This document shows, one piece after another, positions 46,959-56,809 of a stretch of 64,000 nt of DNA. The notes below the pieces were generated by a model that saw only the letters and a list, made by a program, of their open reading frames with translations, searched no databases and was not told the DNA's origin. The translations under genes and the position numbers were made by a program. Each line of letters begins with the position of its first letter. The stretch's first letter is position 1. This DNA comes from Mycobacterium triplex (GTDB lineage Bacteria > Actinomycetota > Actinomycetes > Mycobacteriales > Mycobacteriaceae): the NCBI RefSeq assembly GCF_000689255.1, contig NZ_HG964446.1, positions 1,292,484-1,356,483 on the forward strand, written 5' to 3'.

Positions 46959-49268
46959 TCAGCTTGTCGAGCTCGACACCTTCGGGGTGTCGCGCGCGCC
47001 GAGGTTGGTCGCGGCGGTGATGACGGCGCGTTCGATCTGGCGCAGCGCGTGCACCGCGGTGAGGAACCGCCGGGTGTCGGGGTGCGGCCCGTGGGCGCCG
47101 TCGTGGTGGCGGGCCAGGGCCTCGGCGGCGTCGAGCGCATCGGTCGTGGAGTCGACCCGCACCGTCGTGGCCCCGTCGACCAGGGCGATCAGCGCGTCGA
47201 TATTGCGGCGGGTCTGCTCGGCCGCGGCGGTGAAGGCGTCCGCGAGCTGTTGTGATCCGACGGGATCCTGGTAGCGCTCGCAGCTGCGGGCCAGGCGGCG
47301 CCCGTAACGGTCGCAAGCGGTGAACAGGCGCAGCTCCCGCCGAATGCTGCGGCGCCCCGCCAGGCCGGCCACCCCCGCCAGCAGCGGCTTGGCGGTAATC
47401 CGGAACTGCTGCAGATCTCGGTCGAGCCGGCGTGCTTGCTCGGTCGGGCTGACGGCCTCGTCCTCGCCGAACATCGTCGCCGTGGAGATCTCGATCAGCG
47501 ACGTCAACGCCTGCAAGAACGCGCGGGTGTCGTCGCGGATGGCGGTTCTGGTGTTCGTCGGCAACACCAGGATCGCCACCGCCACCCCGATCACGGCGCC
47601 GATCGCGGTCTCTTCGATCCGTAACATCAATACGCCGAACGAGAATTGGCCCATCAAGCCGTAAAGCAGCGCCAGCGTCGTGGTGATCCAGAAGGTCATC
47701 AGGCTGTAGGTGACCGTCATGAAATAGAAGGCGCAGAACAGGCAGACGAAGATCGCGGCCAGCGAAGCGGTCTTGTCGTTGGCGAACAGCGTGGCGGCCA
47801 GCATGCCGCAGGGCACGCCGAGCATGGTGCCGACCAGCCGCTGCCAGCCCTTGGTCAGGGTTTCACCCCAGGAGTTGGTGCCGGCGAAGATCACGAACGC
47901 CGCGATCACCGCCCAGAACCAGCGGGCCGGCGACACCAGCTCACCGATGACGATGGCCAACGATGCGGCGATCGTCACCTGGATGGCTTGGCGGGTGCTC
48001 TGCGACAGCCCGTCGTTCGCCTTCTCGGCACCGGCGTCATCGTCCTGCGGGTCGTCGTCGAGTTCGGGTGGTTCGGTGTTGCCCGGGCCCGCCACGGCTG
48101 CGCTGGTGGCGTGCTCGACGATCGCGCGGACTTCGGCTGTCGCGTTGGCGGCGTTGATGATCGCCAGCGCGAGGCGGCGCACCGCGGCCGCACCGGGGTC
48201 GTCGTCGGCGGTGGGCTCGGGTTGCCGGTCGAGAACCCGCTGGGCGTGATCCGCGGCCTGCTGCAGGCCGCCGGGCGCCGGAATCCGGATCGCTCGCGCG
48301 AGTTCGGTCAGCGCCCCGACCAGTTCGAGGCGGGTGTCCATCGCGATGGCGCTGGGATTTTCCGCGACGACGGCTGTCACAGTGCGCCCGGCGTTGGCGA
48401 CCCATTCGATCGCAAGTTCGGCGTCGAACAGCCACGGAGCCAGTTGTTGGCTGGTCACTCCGGGCCACAGGACGGCGGGATCGGCCCTGTCCTCGATCTG
48501 GCTCTGCACCAGCAGGGCGGTCTCGTTGAGCCGAATCGTGCGGGCCCGCATGTGGTGTTGTCGCCGTTCGTCGAGTCGGCCGGTCCGAACCGCCTCTGCC
48601 GTGGTGCCGACCAGGATGGCCATCCGGGCACGCAGCGCCCGAATCGTGGCGCGCAGCACGCGTTCTGGCCGATCGGGCATGACGTAGGTGCTCATCACGT
48701 ACGTGCATACCGTGCCCACCACGACGGCGCCGATCATCCACGGCAACTCCGAAAGGCGTGCTCGCAGATACAAAGTGAAGAAATAGGCCATGAACGCGAC
48801 CATGCCGAGGGCTCTGCCGCGGGGCCCGAAGCGGCGGACGTAGACCGCGGCGAAGACGACCATCACGAAGACGGCGTCGGCGGCCAGCGGGTGCGGCGCG
48901 AGCAGCGCGGCGGCCGTGATGGACAGCGCGGCGGGCGCGGGCAGCAGCGCCATCGTGATGCGCTGCTGACGCGGGTCCGGCTCGTTGACGGATCGGGCCG
49001 CGATCATCGTGATGACGACGCCCAGCAAGGCCACGGTCAGCGGCTGTCCCGTTGCCCGGGTCAACACGTAGAGCATCGCCAGCGAGCAGGCCAGCGCGGC
49101 CGTCGTCCGTGTCGCCATCCGCAGTCGCAGCAATCCGGGATCGGAGCCGATCCACCAATTTCGCGCCCGCTCGTAGAGCACCGTCGCCGATTCGCGGAGC
49201 CCGGCGTTCGCGCCGAGCTTCCGGGTATCGCCAAGGCCGCGCTCGGGCACCTCGCGCTCCTCCGACAC
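46959..49268 (-). CDS. FUSC-family (aromatic acid exporter-like) membrane protein
   Basis: 769 residues from GTG 49268. Two halves each with a group of hydrophobic helices (about residues 55-200 and 430-600) and intervening or terminal cytoplasmic helical domains, the plan of FUSC/YccS/AaeB-type proteins. Characteristic segments include ATRTTAALACSLAMLYVL and the second-half AVIAAFVIFAGTNSWGETL / GWQRLVGTMLGVPCGM. Proposed to export aromatic acids or other hydrophobic compounds; substrate unknown. Divergent from galT with 132 bp between them. Confidence 0.88.
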   Translation of the reverse strand: MSEEREVPERGLGDTRKLGANAGLRESATVLYERARNWWIGSDPGLLRLRMATRTTAALACSLAMLYVLTRATGQPLTVALLGVVITMIAARSVNEPDPRQQRITMALLPAPAALSITAAALLAPHPLAADAVFVMVVFAAVYVRRFGPRGRALGMVAFMAYFFTLYLRARLSELPWMIGAVVVGTVCTYVMSTYVMPDRPERVLRATIRALRARMAILVGTTAEAVRTGRLDERRQHHMRARTIRLNETALLVQSQIEDRADPAVLWPGVTSQQLAPWLFDAELAIEWVANAGRTVTAVVAENPSAIAMDTRLELVGALTELARAIRIPAPGGLQQAADHAQRVLDRQPEPTADDDPGAAAVRRLALAIINAANATAEVRAIVEHATSAAVAGPGNTEPPELDDDPQDDDAGAEKANDGLSQSTRQAIQVTIAASLAIVIGELVSPARWFWAVIAAFVIFAGTNSWGETLTKGWQRLVGTMLGVPCGMLAATLFANDKTASLAAIFVCLFCAFYFMTVTYSLMTFWITTTLALLYGLMGQFSFGVLMLRIEETAIGAVIGVAVAILVLPTNTRTAIRDDTRAFLQALTSLIEISTATMFGEDEAVSPTEQARRLDRDLQQFRITAKPLLAGVAGLAGRRSIRRELRLFTACDRYGRRLARSCERYQDPVGSQQLADAFTAAAEQTRRNIDALIALVDGATTVRVDSTTDALDAAEALARHHDGAHGPHPDTRRFLTAVHALRQIERAVITAATNLGARDTPKVSSSTS

Positions 49269-49400
49269 CCGTTACCGCCTCTCCTCTGCTCACCCTATGG
49301 TGCCTGGGTCGTAGGTTTTACCTCCCACCCCGACCACGCGAGTGGGGCTCAGCGGAGCACGTCCGACTGACTGCCGCCGGTCACGCTAGTCTTCGAACTC

Positions 49401-50483
49401 GTGACAGCGCCGACGCGGGCGAAACTGGCCGACGGCCGTGACCTGCTGTTCTTCTCATTGCCCGGGCACTCTCCGGCTCCGGTCGCCGATCGCAGGCCGT
49501 TGCCGGAACAAGACCCCGACCAGTCGCAGCTGCGCTTCGACCGGGCGACCGGGCAGTGGGTGATCATCGCCGCGCTGCGACAAGACCGTACCTACAAGCC
49601 GCCCGCCGACCAGTGCCCGTTGTGTCCGGGCCCCACCGGGCTGACCAGCGAGGTGCCCGCGCCGGACTACGACGTCGTCGTGTTCGAAAATCGGTTCCCG
49701 AGCCTGGCCGGCCCGGGCCAGCCGTTGGGTGCGCCGGGCGGTGACGGCTTCGTCTTAGCGCCCGGGCATGGCCGGACCGAGGTGATCTGCTTTTCCAGCA
49801 ACCACACCGGTTCGTTCTCGCAGTTACCAGCCGCGCAGGCGCGGCTGGTGGTCGAGGCCTGGCGGCACCGCACCGCCGACCTGATGGCCGCGCCGGGTAT
49901 CGAGCAGGTCTTCTGCTTCGAGAATCGTGGCGAGGAAATCGGGGTCACGCTGACCCATCCGCATGGCCAGATCTACGGCTACCCGTATCTGACGCCCCGC
50001 ACCGCCGCGATGCTTGAGCAGGCGCGCGAACATCGAAAGCAGCACGGCGACAACCTTTTTGCCAGCCTGCTGGCGCACGAGGTCGCCGACGGCAGCCGCA
50101 TCGTGGCGCGCACCGAGCTGTTCACGGCGTTCGTGCCATTCGCGGCGCGCTGGCCGGTCGAGGTGCACATCTACCCGAACAGGTTCGTGCGCAATCTCGT
50201 CGAATTGACCGACGACGAACTCGACGCGTTCGCGCGGCTCTACCTCGACGTGCTGGGGCGGTTTGACCGCATGTATTCGGTTCCGCTGCCCTATATTTCG
50301 GCACTGCACCAGTACACCGACACCGATGCCCAGGCCGACGGCTACTTTCACGTCGAGTTGATGTCGATCCGGCGCAGCGCCGCCAAGCTGAAGTACCTGG
50401 CGGCCTCCGAATCGGCGATGGGCGCGTTCATCGGCGACGTCCTGCCCGAAAGCGTGGCCCAACGATTGCGCGAACTCGCATGA
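49401..50483 (+). CDS. galT: Galactose-1-phosphate uridylyltransferase GalT
   Basis: 360 residues from GTG 49401. HIT-superfamily Leloir enzyme. Zinc-site Cys pair (QCPLCPGP), the FENRFPSL motif, the nucleophile HPHGQ in [15 protein letters not shown], and [16 protein letters not shown] are complete. In M. tuberculosis H37Rv the gene is annotated in two pieces (galTa/galTb); here it is one intact frame. Overlaps galK by 4 bp (ATGA). Confidence 0.95.
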   Translation: MTAPTRAKLADGRDLLFFSLPGHSPAPVADRRPLPEQDPDQSQLRFDRATGQWVIIAALRQDRTYKPPADQCPLCPGPTGLTSEVPAPDYDVVVFENRFPSLAGPGQPLGAPGGDGFVLAPGHGRTEVICFSSNHTGSFSQLPAAQARLVVEAWRHRTADLMAAPGIEQVFCFENRGEEIGVTLTHPHGQIYGYPYLTPRTAAMLEQAREHRKQHGDNLFASLLAHEVADGSRIVARTELFTAFVPFAARWPVEVHIYPNRFVRNLVELTDDELDAFARLYLDVLGRFDRMYSVPLPYISALHQYTDTDAQADGYFHVELMSIRRSAAKLKYLAASESAMGAFIGDVLPESVAQRLRELA

Positions 50484-51568
50484 CGGTGCGCTACGCGGCA
50501 CCGGGCCGGGTCAACCTGATCGGCGAGCACACCGACTACAACCTCGGATTCGCGCTGCCGATCGCGCTGCCGCAACGCACCGTGGTGACCTTCACGCCCG
50601 ACCACGACCAAGCGCTCACCGTGCGCAGCGACCGCGCGGACGCGACGGTGCGCATTCCGCTCGGCACCGTTCCCGGCGACGTGGACGGGTGGGCGAGTTA
50701 CGTGGCCGGGGTGATGTGGGCGCTCCGACAGGCCGGCCACCCGGTGCCGGGTGGCGCGATGTCGATCACCAGCGACCTGGAGTTGGGGTCGGGCCTGTCG
50801 TCGTCGGCGGCGCTGGAATGCGCGGTGCTGGGCGCGCTCACCTCAGTCGCCGATGTCCACCTCGACAGAAAAGAACAAGCGCGGCTGGCCCAGCGCGCGG
50901 AGAATGAATATGTCGGTGCCCCAACGGGTTTGCTTGATCAGCTGGCGGCACTGTTCGGAGCGCCGTCGACCGCGCTGCTGATCGACTTTCGCGACGTCAC
51001 CGTCGAGCCGGTGGCCTTCGACCCCGACGCCGGCGGCGTCGCCCTGCTGCTGATCGACTCGCGCGCGCGGCATCGGCACGCCGGTGGTGAGTACGCGGCG
51101 CGGCGCGCCTCGTGCGAGCGGGCGGCCGCCGAGCTGGCGGTGTCGTCACTGCGTGAGGTTCAAGACCGCGACATATCGATCTTGAACCGGGTGACCGATC
51201 CGGTCGACGTGCGTCGAGCCCGTCACGTGCTGACCGAGAACGGCCGTGTGCTCGATTTTGTTGCCGCACTGCGTGATTCGGATTTCTCCGCAGCCGGGCA
51301 GATCATGACCGCCTCGCACGCATCCATGCGCGACGACTTCGAGATCACCACCGAGCACATCGACCTGATCGCGGATACCGCGGTGCGCGAGGGTGCCCTG
51401 GGCGCCCGGATGACCGGCGGCGGCTTCGGGGGTTGCGTGATCGCGCTGGTGCCAACCGAGCGGGCGGAGCCGGTCGGCGAGGCGGTGCGACGGGCGCTGG
51501 CCGACGCCGGGTTCGAGCCGCCGGCGATCACTCGAACCCGCGCCGCCGCGGGCGCGGGGCCCGGCTAG
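50480..51568 (+). CDS. galK: Galactokinase GalK
   Basis: 362 residues. GHMP kinase: [20 protein letters not shown] galactose signature, ATP loop [16 protein letters not shown], and the third motif [15 protein letters not shown]. Makes galactose-1-phosphate used by GalT; the ATG overlaps the galT stop, so the two are translationally coupled. Its stop overlaps the convergent Ddn-like gene's stop within CTAG at 51565-51568. Confidence 0.97.
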   Translation: MTVRYAAPGRVNLIGEHTDYNLGFALPIALPQRTVVTFTPDHDQALTVRSDRADATVRIPLGTVPGDVDGWASYVAGVMWALRQAGHPVPGGAMSITSDLELGSGLSSSAALECAVLGALTSVADVHLDRKEQARLAQRAENEYVGAPTGLLDQLAALFGAPSTALLIDFRDVTVEPVAFDPDAGGVALLLIDSRARHRHAGGEYAARRASCERAAAELAVSSLREVQDRDISILNRVTDPVDVRRARHVLTENGRVLDFVAALRDSDFSAAGQIMTASHASMRDDFEITTEHIDLIADTAVREGALGARMTGGGFGGCVIALVPTERAEPVGEAVRRALADAGFEPPAITRTRAAAGAGPG

Positions 51569-52047
51569 GCCGGGGTCAGCCGGACCGCACCGAGGTGCAT
51601 GCGGTCGACCGCCTCGCCGAACTCCTCGAGCGTCGGGATGCCCTGGTCGCGGAACTTCAGCCCGATCATCGTTTGTGCACGCCGCGGGCCGTACGCCTCG
51701 GCGCAGCGCTTATAAAGATCGGACACGATCGCGCGGTCCCGGATCAGCTCGCCGCGCATCGCCGCCGACTTGCCGTCGTAGAGGACCTGGGCGGGCGCGC
51801 CGTCGCGGAAGTTCTGCTTCCACGGGGCGCCGGTCAGCGCGTACAGAGCGTCGTCGATCACATGGGCGCTCACCGGAAGTGTGAACGGGCGTCCGGTTTT
51901 TCGGCCGGTGAAGCTCAGCACCATCAGCTGCTTGCGGGCCGATCCGGCCAGCGGGGTGCGCAGCAGCAAACCCAGCAACGGGTTGACGAGTTTGAGCAGG
52001 AATGAGGGCGGGTGCCCGACGTCGATCGCGTACGACTCTTCTGCCAT
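51565..52047 (-). CDS. Deazaflavin-dependent nitroreductase-family protein
   Basis: 160 residues from ATG 52047 ([15 protein letters not shown]). [19 protein letters not shown] and [23 protein letters not shown] match the split-barrel Ddn/DUF385 F420-binding family. The longer frame upstream lies inside the neighbouring lipoprotein gene. A second member of this family occurs at 10150-10608, but the two do not look like recent copies. Confidence 0.87.
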   Translation of the reverse strand: MAEESYAIDVGHPPSFLLKLVNPLLGLLLRTPLAGSARKQLMVLSFTGRKTGRPFTLPVSAHVIDDALYALTGAPWKQNFRDGAPAQVLYDGKSAAMRGELIRDRAIVSDLYKRCAEAYGPRRAQTMIGLKFRDQGIPTLEEFGEAVDRMHLGAVRLTPA

Positions 52048-52069
52048 GCACACACCGTAAGGCCAATCG

Positions 52070-52822
52070 CTACGCCGGGCAGCCCTTTCCGCGCAGGATG
52101 GGCGCCAGCTGGGCGAGCGGAATACGCGGCTCGACGGCGCCGGGCGAAATCCCGCCCGGGCCGCGTTCGGCGGGCAGGTAGAGCACGAGGTCATCGCCGT
52201 CCAATGCCCAGGCGTCGTAGTTGTCGACCAGGGCCCCCTCGGGGCGGTCGGGTTCGAACTGCTCGACCTGGTACGGCGACCCGTCCAGCGCCCGCTCCAC
52301 ATAGGGGCGGGCGATCGGCGGGATTGCCGTCAGCGGGTCCACGCCGGGGCAGAGCAGGTCGGTGAGTTGCAGCTGACGCTTCGAGTCAAAGGTGAACGTG
52401 GTGATCGCCGCGCTCGGGTGGGGCATGTTGCTGAAGTACCAATCCGACTGGAATACCACCGTTTTCGTGGTCCCGGCGTGCGTCAGGACCTGCGAGGCCA
52501 GGTTGGCGTTACCGTTCCCGTTGGTATCCGTTTCGCCGTAGTGGGCGAAGAATTTCCGGACGAACGACGTCAGGACCGGGCCGGCCGGCGGATTGTCGAC
52601 GAGGTCGCTCGGATACGCGGCGGTCACTTCCAGGTGCGCACCATTGAGGTCGTTGCTCACTTTGCACCGTTTCCCGTCCCACCGCCCATGCACGTCGCTG
52701 CAGAGACGGTTGGGAATGGGGGTCGTACTCGCGGCGGGACTGTCGGCGTTGTGGTTGGGGCTATGGCAGCCGCAAGCGAGCAAAATCGAGGCCACCGCGA
52801 CCGCTAACCGGCTTCCTGGCAT
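52070..52822 (-). CDS. Putative lipoprotein with DUF3298/RsiV-like domain
   Basis: 250 residues. The N-terminus MPGSRLAVAVASILLACGC is a lipoprotein signal with the modified Cys probably at 17 (LLAC) or 19. The mature part has a small N-terminal Cys pair (NRLCSDVHGRWDGKRCKV), then a domain resembling DUF3298/RsiV folds (FTFDSKRQLQLTDLLCPG, YDAWALDGDDLVLYLP). Family assignment is tentative. It lies 24 bp after the end of a decayed LpqN-like gene on the same strand. Confidence 0.72.
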   Translation of the reverse strand: MPGSRLAVAVASILLACGCHSPNHNADSPAASTTPIPNRLCSDVHGRWDGKRCKVSNDLNGAHLEVTAAYPSDLVDNPPAGPVLTSFVRKFFAHYGETDTNGNGNANLASQVLTHAGTTKTVVFQSDWYFSNMPHPSAAITTFTFDSKRQLQLTDLLCPGVDPLTAIPPIARPYVERALDGSPYQVEQFEPDRPEGALVDNYDAWALDGDDLVLYLPAERGPGGISPGAVEPRIPLAQLAPILRGKGCPA

Positions 52823-52846
52823 CGCTTCACCGTATGGCCTCCGCTG

Positions 52847-53140
52847 TCACGGGGTAATCGTGGTCTGCTCGTCGATGACGTTGGTGGCGTCCATCAAGGA
52901 CGTGGGGCTGTGCTGTGCGACGTGCGAGCCCGGGGGCACCGGCAAATCGACGGAGGGGCCGGGGTCTCGGTGATCTTGTTCTCGACGATGTAGTCGGCGA
53001 TGGATTGTGGGCGTGCCCGCTCGGCGTCGCGCTGGTGGTCGTCGAGGTGCTTGTCGATGTTGAAGTCTTGGTGCCTGATTTGCTGCCCGAGCCGCAACCG
53101 ACCAGCGCCAGCCACGCGGACTGAGACTAGCCGAGGAATT
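52847..53140 (-). pseudogene. Remnant of an LpqN/LpqT-family lipoprotein
   Basis: Three pieces of one lipoprotein lie in three frames: a lipobox and Ser/Thr linker (WLALVGCGSGSKSGTKTS, near 53118-53040), then SIADYIVENKITETP (near 53000-52945), then PSVDLPVPPGSHVAQHS joined to SLMDATNVIDEQTTITP and a TGA at 52847-52849. LpqN-type proteins have the IADYI-x-ETP and DLPVP motifs at the start and LMDA-x-NVIDEQTTI at the end, with well over 100 residues in between that are absent here. A TAG lies just upstream of the lipobox, so the true start is lost as well. Confidence 0.75.
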
Positions 53141-53152
53141 CGCGAGAAGTTG

Positions 53153-55528
53153 CTAAACCATGTCGTTGTCGGCGAGCCAGCGCATCACCGGCCAGCCGAT
53201 GAACACCGGCAGCCAACAGGTCAGCACCCGATACAGCAGCACCGACGGCACCCCGACGGCGGCGGGCACCCCGAACGCGGCCAGCCCACCGATCAACGCC
53301 GCCTCGACGGCGCCCACCCCGCCCGGGGTCGGTGCGGCCGAGGCCAGGGTGCCGCCGACCATCGTCACGACGGTGCAGGTGACGAATGTCGCGCCCCCGC
53401 CGAAGGCCTGGACGCTGGCCCAAAGCGCCAGTGCCGCACCGAGAGTCGTTCCGGTGCAACCGAGCACGATCAGCGACAGCCGCCGGGGCTCACGGACCAG
53501 CTCGACGAGATCTTTGGCCACCTCCTGCAGCCGCGGGCGCACCGCCGTCGCCAGCCAGCCCCGCAGCTTGGGCACCAACAGGAAGGCGCCGACGATGCCC
53601 AGCGCCACACCGGCGAGCAGGTACAGCACCGTGGCATCCGGGACGAAATGCGAAAGGTCCATCGACGCGCCGGCCACGGTGCTGAACAAGATCAGCAACA
53701 CCAGGTGCATGATCACCTGCACCGACTGCTGCAACGCCACCGCGGCGGTGGCCCGCATCACCGACAGGCCGCTCTTCTGCAAGATCCGGGTGCTCAGCGC
53801 CAGGCCGCCGACTCCGGCCGGGGTGGTGGTCGCGGCAAAGGTGTTGGCTACCTGGGCTATTGACAGCTTCCAGAAATTCACCGTGCCGTCGGTGCACGCC
53901 CACAGCGCCGCCGCCGCGCCCACATATGTCGAGGCCGAGATGAACACGCCCAGCAGCGCCCACCACCAGTTCGCCGATCTGAGTTCGGAAAAGAACGTCG
54001 GCACCGTGCTGATGAACGGGTACGCGACATAAACCAGCGCGCCGAGCAGCACCAGCTGGATCACCTGGCTGCGGGTGAACCGGGTGATGGTCTCCTTCTC
54101 GATCTGATCCGCACCCGTCTGGGACTTGACCTCGGACCGGGCGGCCGAGATGACGTCGGCCGCGTCGCCGACCGACTTCCGGACCCGTTTGGGCACAGCG
54201 GATCTGGTGAGCCGACGGGAAGCGGTCAAGATGGCGTCCTTGCCGAAGGTGTCGATCGCCGCGCGCACCGCCGACTTCGCGTCGTACAGGGCGGTCGTCG
54301 TCACCAGGAGCTGGGCCAGGTCCGATTGCAGCTGGGCGTCGGTGGCGCCGTATTCGGCATTGCCGAACCCGCCGAACAACACCGTGCCGTCCTCCACGGT
54401 GATCTCGTGGCAGCGCAGGTCGCCGTGCGAGATCTGATAGTCGTGCAGCTTGCGCAGCGACTCCCACACCCGGGTCACCGGCGTGGTCTTCGTGCATTCG
54501 TCGAGCGGGATCCCCCGAACCGGCCGGTGCGCGTACAGCGTCCAGCCCCGGTCCAGCGCCGCGAAGGCGATCGTCGACGTGTTCGCCACGCCCGCCTCAC
54601 CGATCGCGATCGCCATCAACGCACGATGCTCCACCGCGCGGCTCATCGACGCCTGGAAGGGCGCCGTCTCCGCATCGCGTAGCCGCAGCTTGCGCCACAG
54701 CTCGCGCAGCGCGCCACCGCTGCGTTGGTGCGGGCCGTACAACTCGATGGCCGCCGTCGAATCGGGGTCCCCGGAATCGGTCGACAGCACCAACGGCCCG
54801 GGCCCGGCGGGCCGGACCACCATCAGCCGCGACACCACGAAGCCACGCTTTCCCATCGCCCGCACCGCCGCGGCCAGCGGCACTTCCAGCGCGGGCGTGC
54901 CGACGGCGAGCACCACCAGCGCGCCGACGAACCATCCCACCGCCAACCCCACCAGGGAGCGGGCCGGGACGATGGCACTGATCAACAGGTGAATCGGCAC
55001 GAACGCGAGCAGCAGCGCCCACCACCAGCGCCGCCAGCGCGCGGGTAGCCAGGGACCGGACACCGTCAGCACCGCGGCCAGCATCGCGATCCAGCGCGGG
55101 TCGTCGAGGAACTGCGCCGGCAGCGTGCTCAGCCGGTCCGAGACGTCGAAGTGCCATCGCGGTGCGGCGAGGCGGTTGCTGCTGATCGACAAGGGCAGTG
55201 CCGCGAGAATCGCCGCGGCCCCGTAGGCGCCCAACAGTTTCCATTGCCGGGCCACGATCAGGCCGATCAGGATCATGAACGGCAGCGCCAGAATCGCGAA
55301 TCCGTACAGCAGGTAGACCACATCGGCTTGGGTGGGCGACAACACCCCGACGATCCGCGAGACGGACATCTCCAGCCGGATCCAACGGGTGCGGGTGACC
55401 AGCGAACCGGTGATCACCGTCGCGAGAAAAGCGGTGGCCAGGATCAGCCGCAGGATGTCATTGGTGCGCCGGTTCACCGGTTGCAGCAAGCTGCCAGAGA
55501 CGCTGATGTCGCGTCCGTCAACTCGCAT
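53153..55528 (-). CDS. Large membrane protein with kinase-like and AglD/LPG-synthase-type domains (Rv0585c-like)
   Basis: 791 residues from ATG 55528 with AAGGGTCC before it. N-terminal membrane domain (about residues 25-220), a soluble middle domain (about 250-460) with kinase-like features such as SHGDLRCHEITVEDG and FGGFGNAEYGATDAQLQSD in place of the usual HxD and DFG, suggesting a degenerate kinase, and a C-terminal domain of about eight helices with TTTPAGVGGLALSTRI and APTPGGVGAVEAALIGG, the flippase/lysylphosphatidylglycerol-synthase TM family. Probably handles a lipid-linked substrate. Confidence 0.88.
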   Translation of the reverse strand: MRVDGRDISVSGSLLQPVNRRTNDILRLILATAFLATVITGSLVTRTRWIRLEMSVSRIVGVLSPTQADVVYLLYGFAILALPFMILIGLIVARQWKLLGAYGAAAILAALPLSISSNRLAAPRWHFDVSDRLSTLPAQFLDDPRWIAMLAAVLTVSGPWLPARWRRWWWALLLAFVPIHLLISAIVPARSLVGLAVGWFVGALVVLAVGTPALEVPLAAAVRAMGKRGFVVSRLMVVRPAGPGPLVLSTDSGDPDSTAAIELYGPHQRSGGALRELWRKLRLRDAETAPFQASMSRAVEHRALMAIAIGEAGVANTSTIAFAALDRGWTLYAHRPVRGIPLDECTKTTPVTRVWESLRKLHDYQISHGDLRCHEITVEDGTVLFGGFGNAEYGATDAQLQSDLAQLLVTTTALYDAKSAVRAAIDTFGKDAILTASRRLTRSAVPKRVRKSVGDAADVISAARSEVKSQTGADQIEKETITRFTRSQVIQLVLLGALVYVAYPFISTVPTFFSELRSANWWWALLGVFISASTYVGAAAALWACTDGTVNFWKLSIAQVANTFAATTTPAGVGGLALSTRILQKSGLSVMRATAAVALQQSVQVIMHLVLLILFSTVAGASMDLSHFVPDATVLYLLAGVALGIVGAFLLVPKLRGWLATAVRPRLQEVAKDLVELVREPRRLSLIVLGCTGTTLGAALALWASVQAFGGGATFVTCTVVTMVGGTLASAAPTPGGVGAVEAALIGGLAAFGVPAAVGVPSVLLYRVLTCWLPVFIGWPVMRWLADNDMV

Positions 55529-55563
55529 GTCAGGACCCTTCGGAGCCGGGGCCACGCAGTTAG

Positions 55564-55580
55564 CGGCCCGCCGACAACTT
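55564..55580. repeat. 17-nt dispersed motif, copy 2
   Basis: CGGCCCGCCGACAACTT, 36 bp upstream of the minus-strand membrane gene. It matches copy 1 (43903-43919) at 15 of 17 positions. Confidence 0.45.
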
Positions 55581-55617
55581 AACCGGATACCTCCGGGCAA
55601 GCGTGCATGAACCTGAC

Positions 55618-55691
55618 GGACAGCTTGTTCACCTGCGGGTAAACGCTAGCGGGCGCCGAAGACGGCCACAGCCCGCGGACAGCTTGCTCAC
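55618..55691. repeat. Two direct repeats GGACAGCTTGYTCAC, one inside motif copy 3
   Basis: GGACAGCTTGTTCAC (55618-55632) and GGACAGCTTGCTCAC (55677-55691) differ at one base and are 59 bp apart. The second is part of CAGCCCGCGGACAGCTT (55669-55685), the third copy of the 17-nt motif. Both precede the methyltransferase start at 55734. Confidence 0.6.
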
Positions 55692-55733
55692 GTAACCTCG
55701 CCCGAGGCGAAAGTGAACCGGGAGGACGTGGGC

Positions 55734-56681
55734 GTGGCCAGAACCGACAACGACAGCTGGGAGATCACCGAGAGCGTGGGGGCGACGGCGCTGGGCGTCG
55801 CGGCATCCCGCGCGGCGGAGACCGAGAGTGAGAATCCGCTGATCCGCGACCCGTTCGCGCGTGTTTTCCTCGACGCGGCCGGCGACGGAGTGTGGAACTG
55901 GTACTCCGCACCACAGCTGCCGGCCGAGCTGCTGGAAATCGAACCCAACCTGGCGCAGCAGATGCAGGCGATGGTCGGCTACATGGCCTCGCGGACCGCT
56001 TTCTTCGACGCGTTCTTCATCGATGCGACGACGGCCGGCATTACCCAGGCGGTGATCCTGGCGGCGGGGCTGGACGCGCGATCCTGGCGGCTGCCGTGGC
56101 CGGACGGCGTCACGGTCTACGAGCTCGACCAGCCCAAGGTGCTGGATTTCAAAGCGTCGACGTTGGCCGAACACGGGGCCCAACCCGCCTGCAACCGGGT
56201 CGCCGTCCCGGTGGACCTGCGCCAGGACTGGCCAAAAGCATTGCAAGAAGCGGGGTTTGACACCTCGGCCCCCAGCGTCTGGTCGGCCGAGGGGCTGATG
56301 CCTTACCTGCCGGCCGCGGCGCAGGAGTTGCTGTTCGAGCGCGTGCAGGCGCTGACGGTCCCGGGCAGCCGGATCGGTGTGGAGGCGTTGGGCCCGAAGT
56401 TTCTCGACCCCGAGGCCCGCACGCGCCGGCGGGCCCGGATGGATCGCGTCCGCGCCGCGTTCGCCAGGGCGGACGTGCGGCGCGAGGTCCCCAGCACCGA
56501 CGAATTGTGGTACTTCGAAGAGCGCGAAGACGTGGGTGCCTGGTTCGGTCGCCACGGCTGGGACGTGACGGTGACGCCGTCGCTGGACCTGATGGCCGGC
56601 TATGGCCGCAGGCCCGCGAAAGAGGTCGAGAACGACGTCCCCGGCAACCTGTTCGTGGCCGCTCAGCGGTCGTCGGCGTAG
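55734..56681 (+). CDS. SAM-dependent methyltransferase, TIGR00027 family
   Basis: 315 residues from GTG 55734, chosen because GGAGG lies about 9 bp before it. This is the mycobacterially expanded leucine carboxyl methyltransferase-like family: [62 protein letters not shown] (SAM loop), [13 protein letters not shown] and [17 protein letters not shown] are all family landmarks. Methyl acceptor unknown. Several paralogues per genome are normal. Confidence 0.93.
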   Translation: MARTDNDSWEITESVGATALGVAASRAAETESENPLIRDPFARVFLDAAGDGVWNWYSAPQLPAELLEIEPNLAQQMQAMVGYMASRTAFFDAFFIDATTAGITQAVILAAGLDARSWRLPWPDGVTVYELDQPKVLDFKASTLAEHGAQPACNRVAVPVDLRQDWPKALQEAGFDTSAPSVWSAEGLMPYLPAAAQELLFERVQALTVPGSRIGVEALGPKFLDPEARTRRRARMDRVRAAFARADVRREVPSTDELWYFEEREDVGAWFGRHGWDVTVTPSLDLMAGYGRRPAKEVENDVPGNLFVAAQRSSA

Positions 56682-56809
56682 CGCATTCTCACCAGCCCTA
56701 CAGCGGGTGTTCGTGTCGATGTAACGACTGGTTAGACCTTCATGGCCAATGCTGTGGGCGGAGCCGACACCGTCGTCGGAAATGGCTGCGCGCCGACGGG
56801 AGAAAAGCC

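Noticed and set aside
52894..53115. 73-residue minus-strand protein starting MAGAGRLRLG
   Set aside because: It only covers one of the three frames of the LpqN-like remnant; reading it as a functional small gene is not supported.
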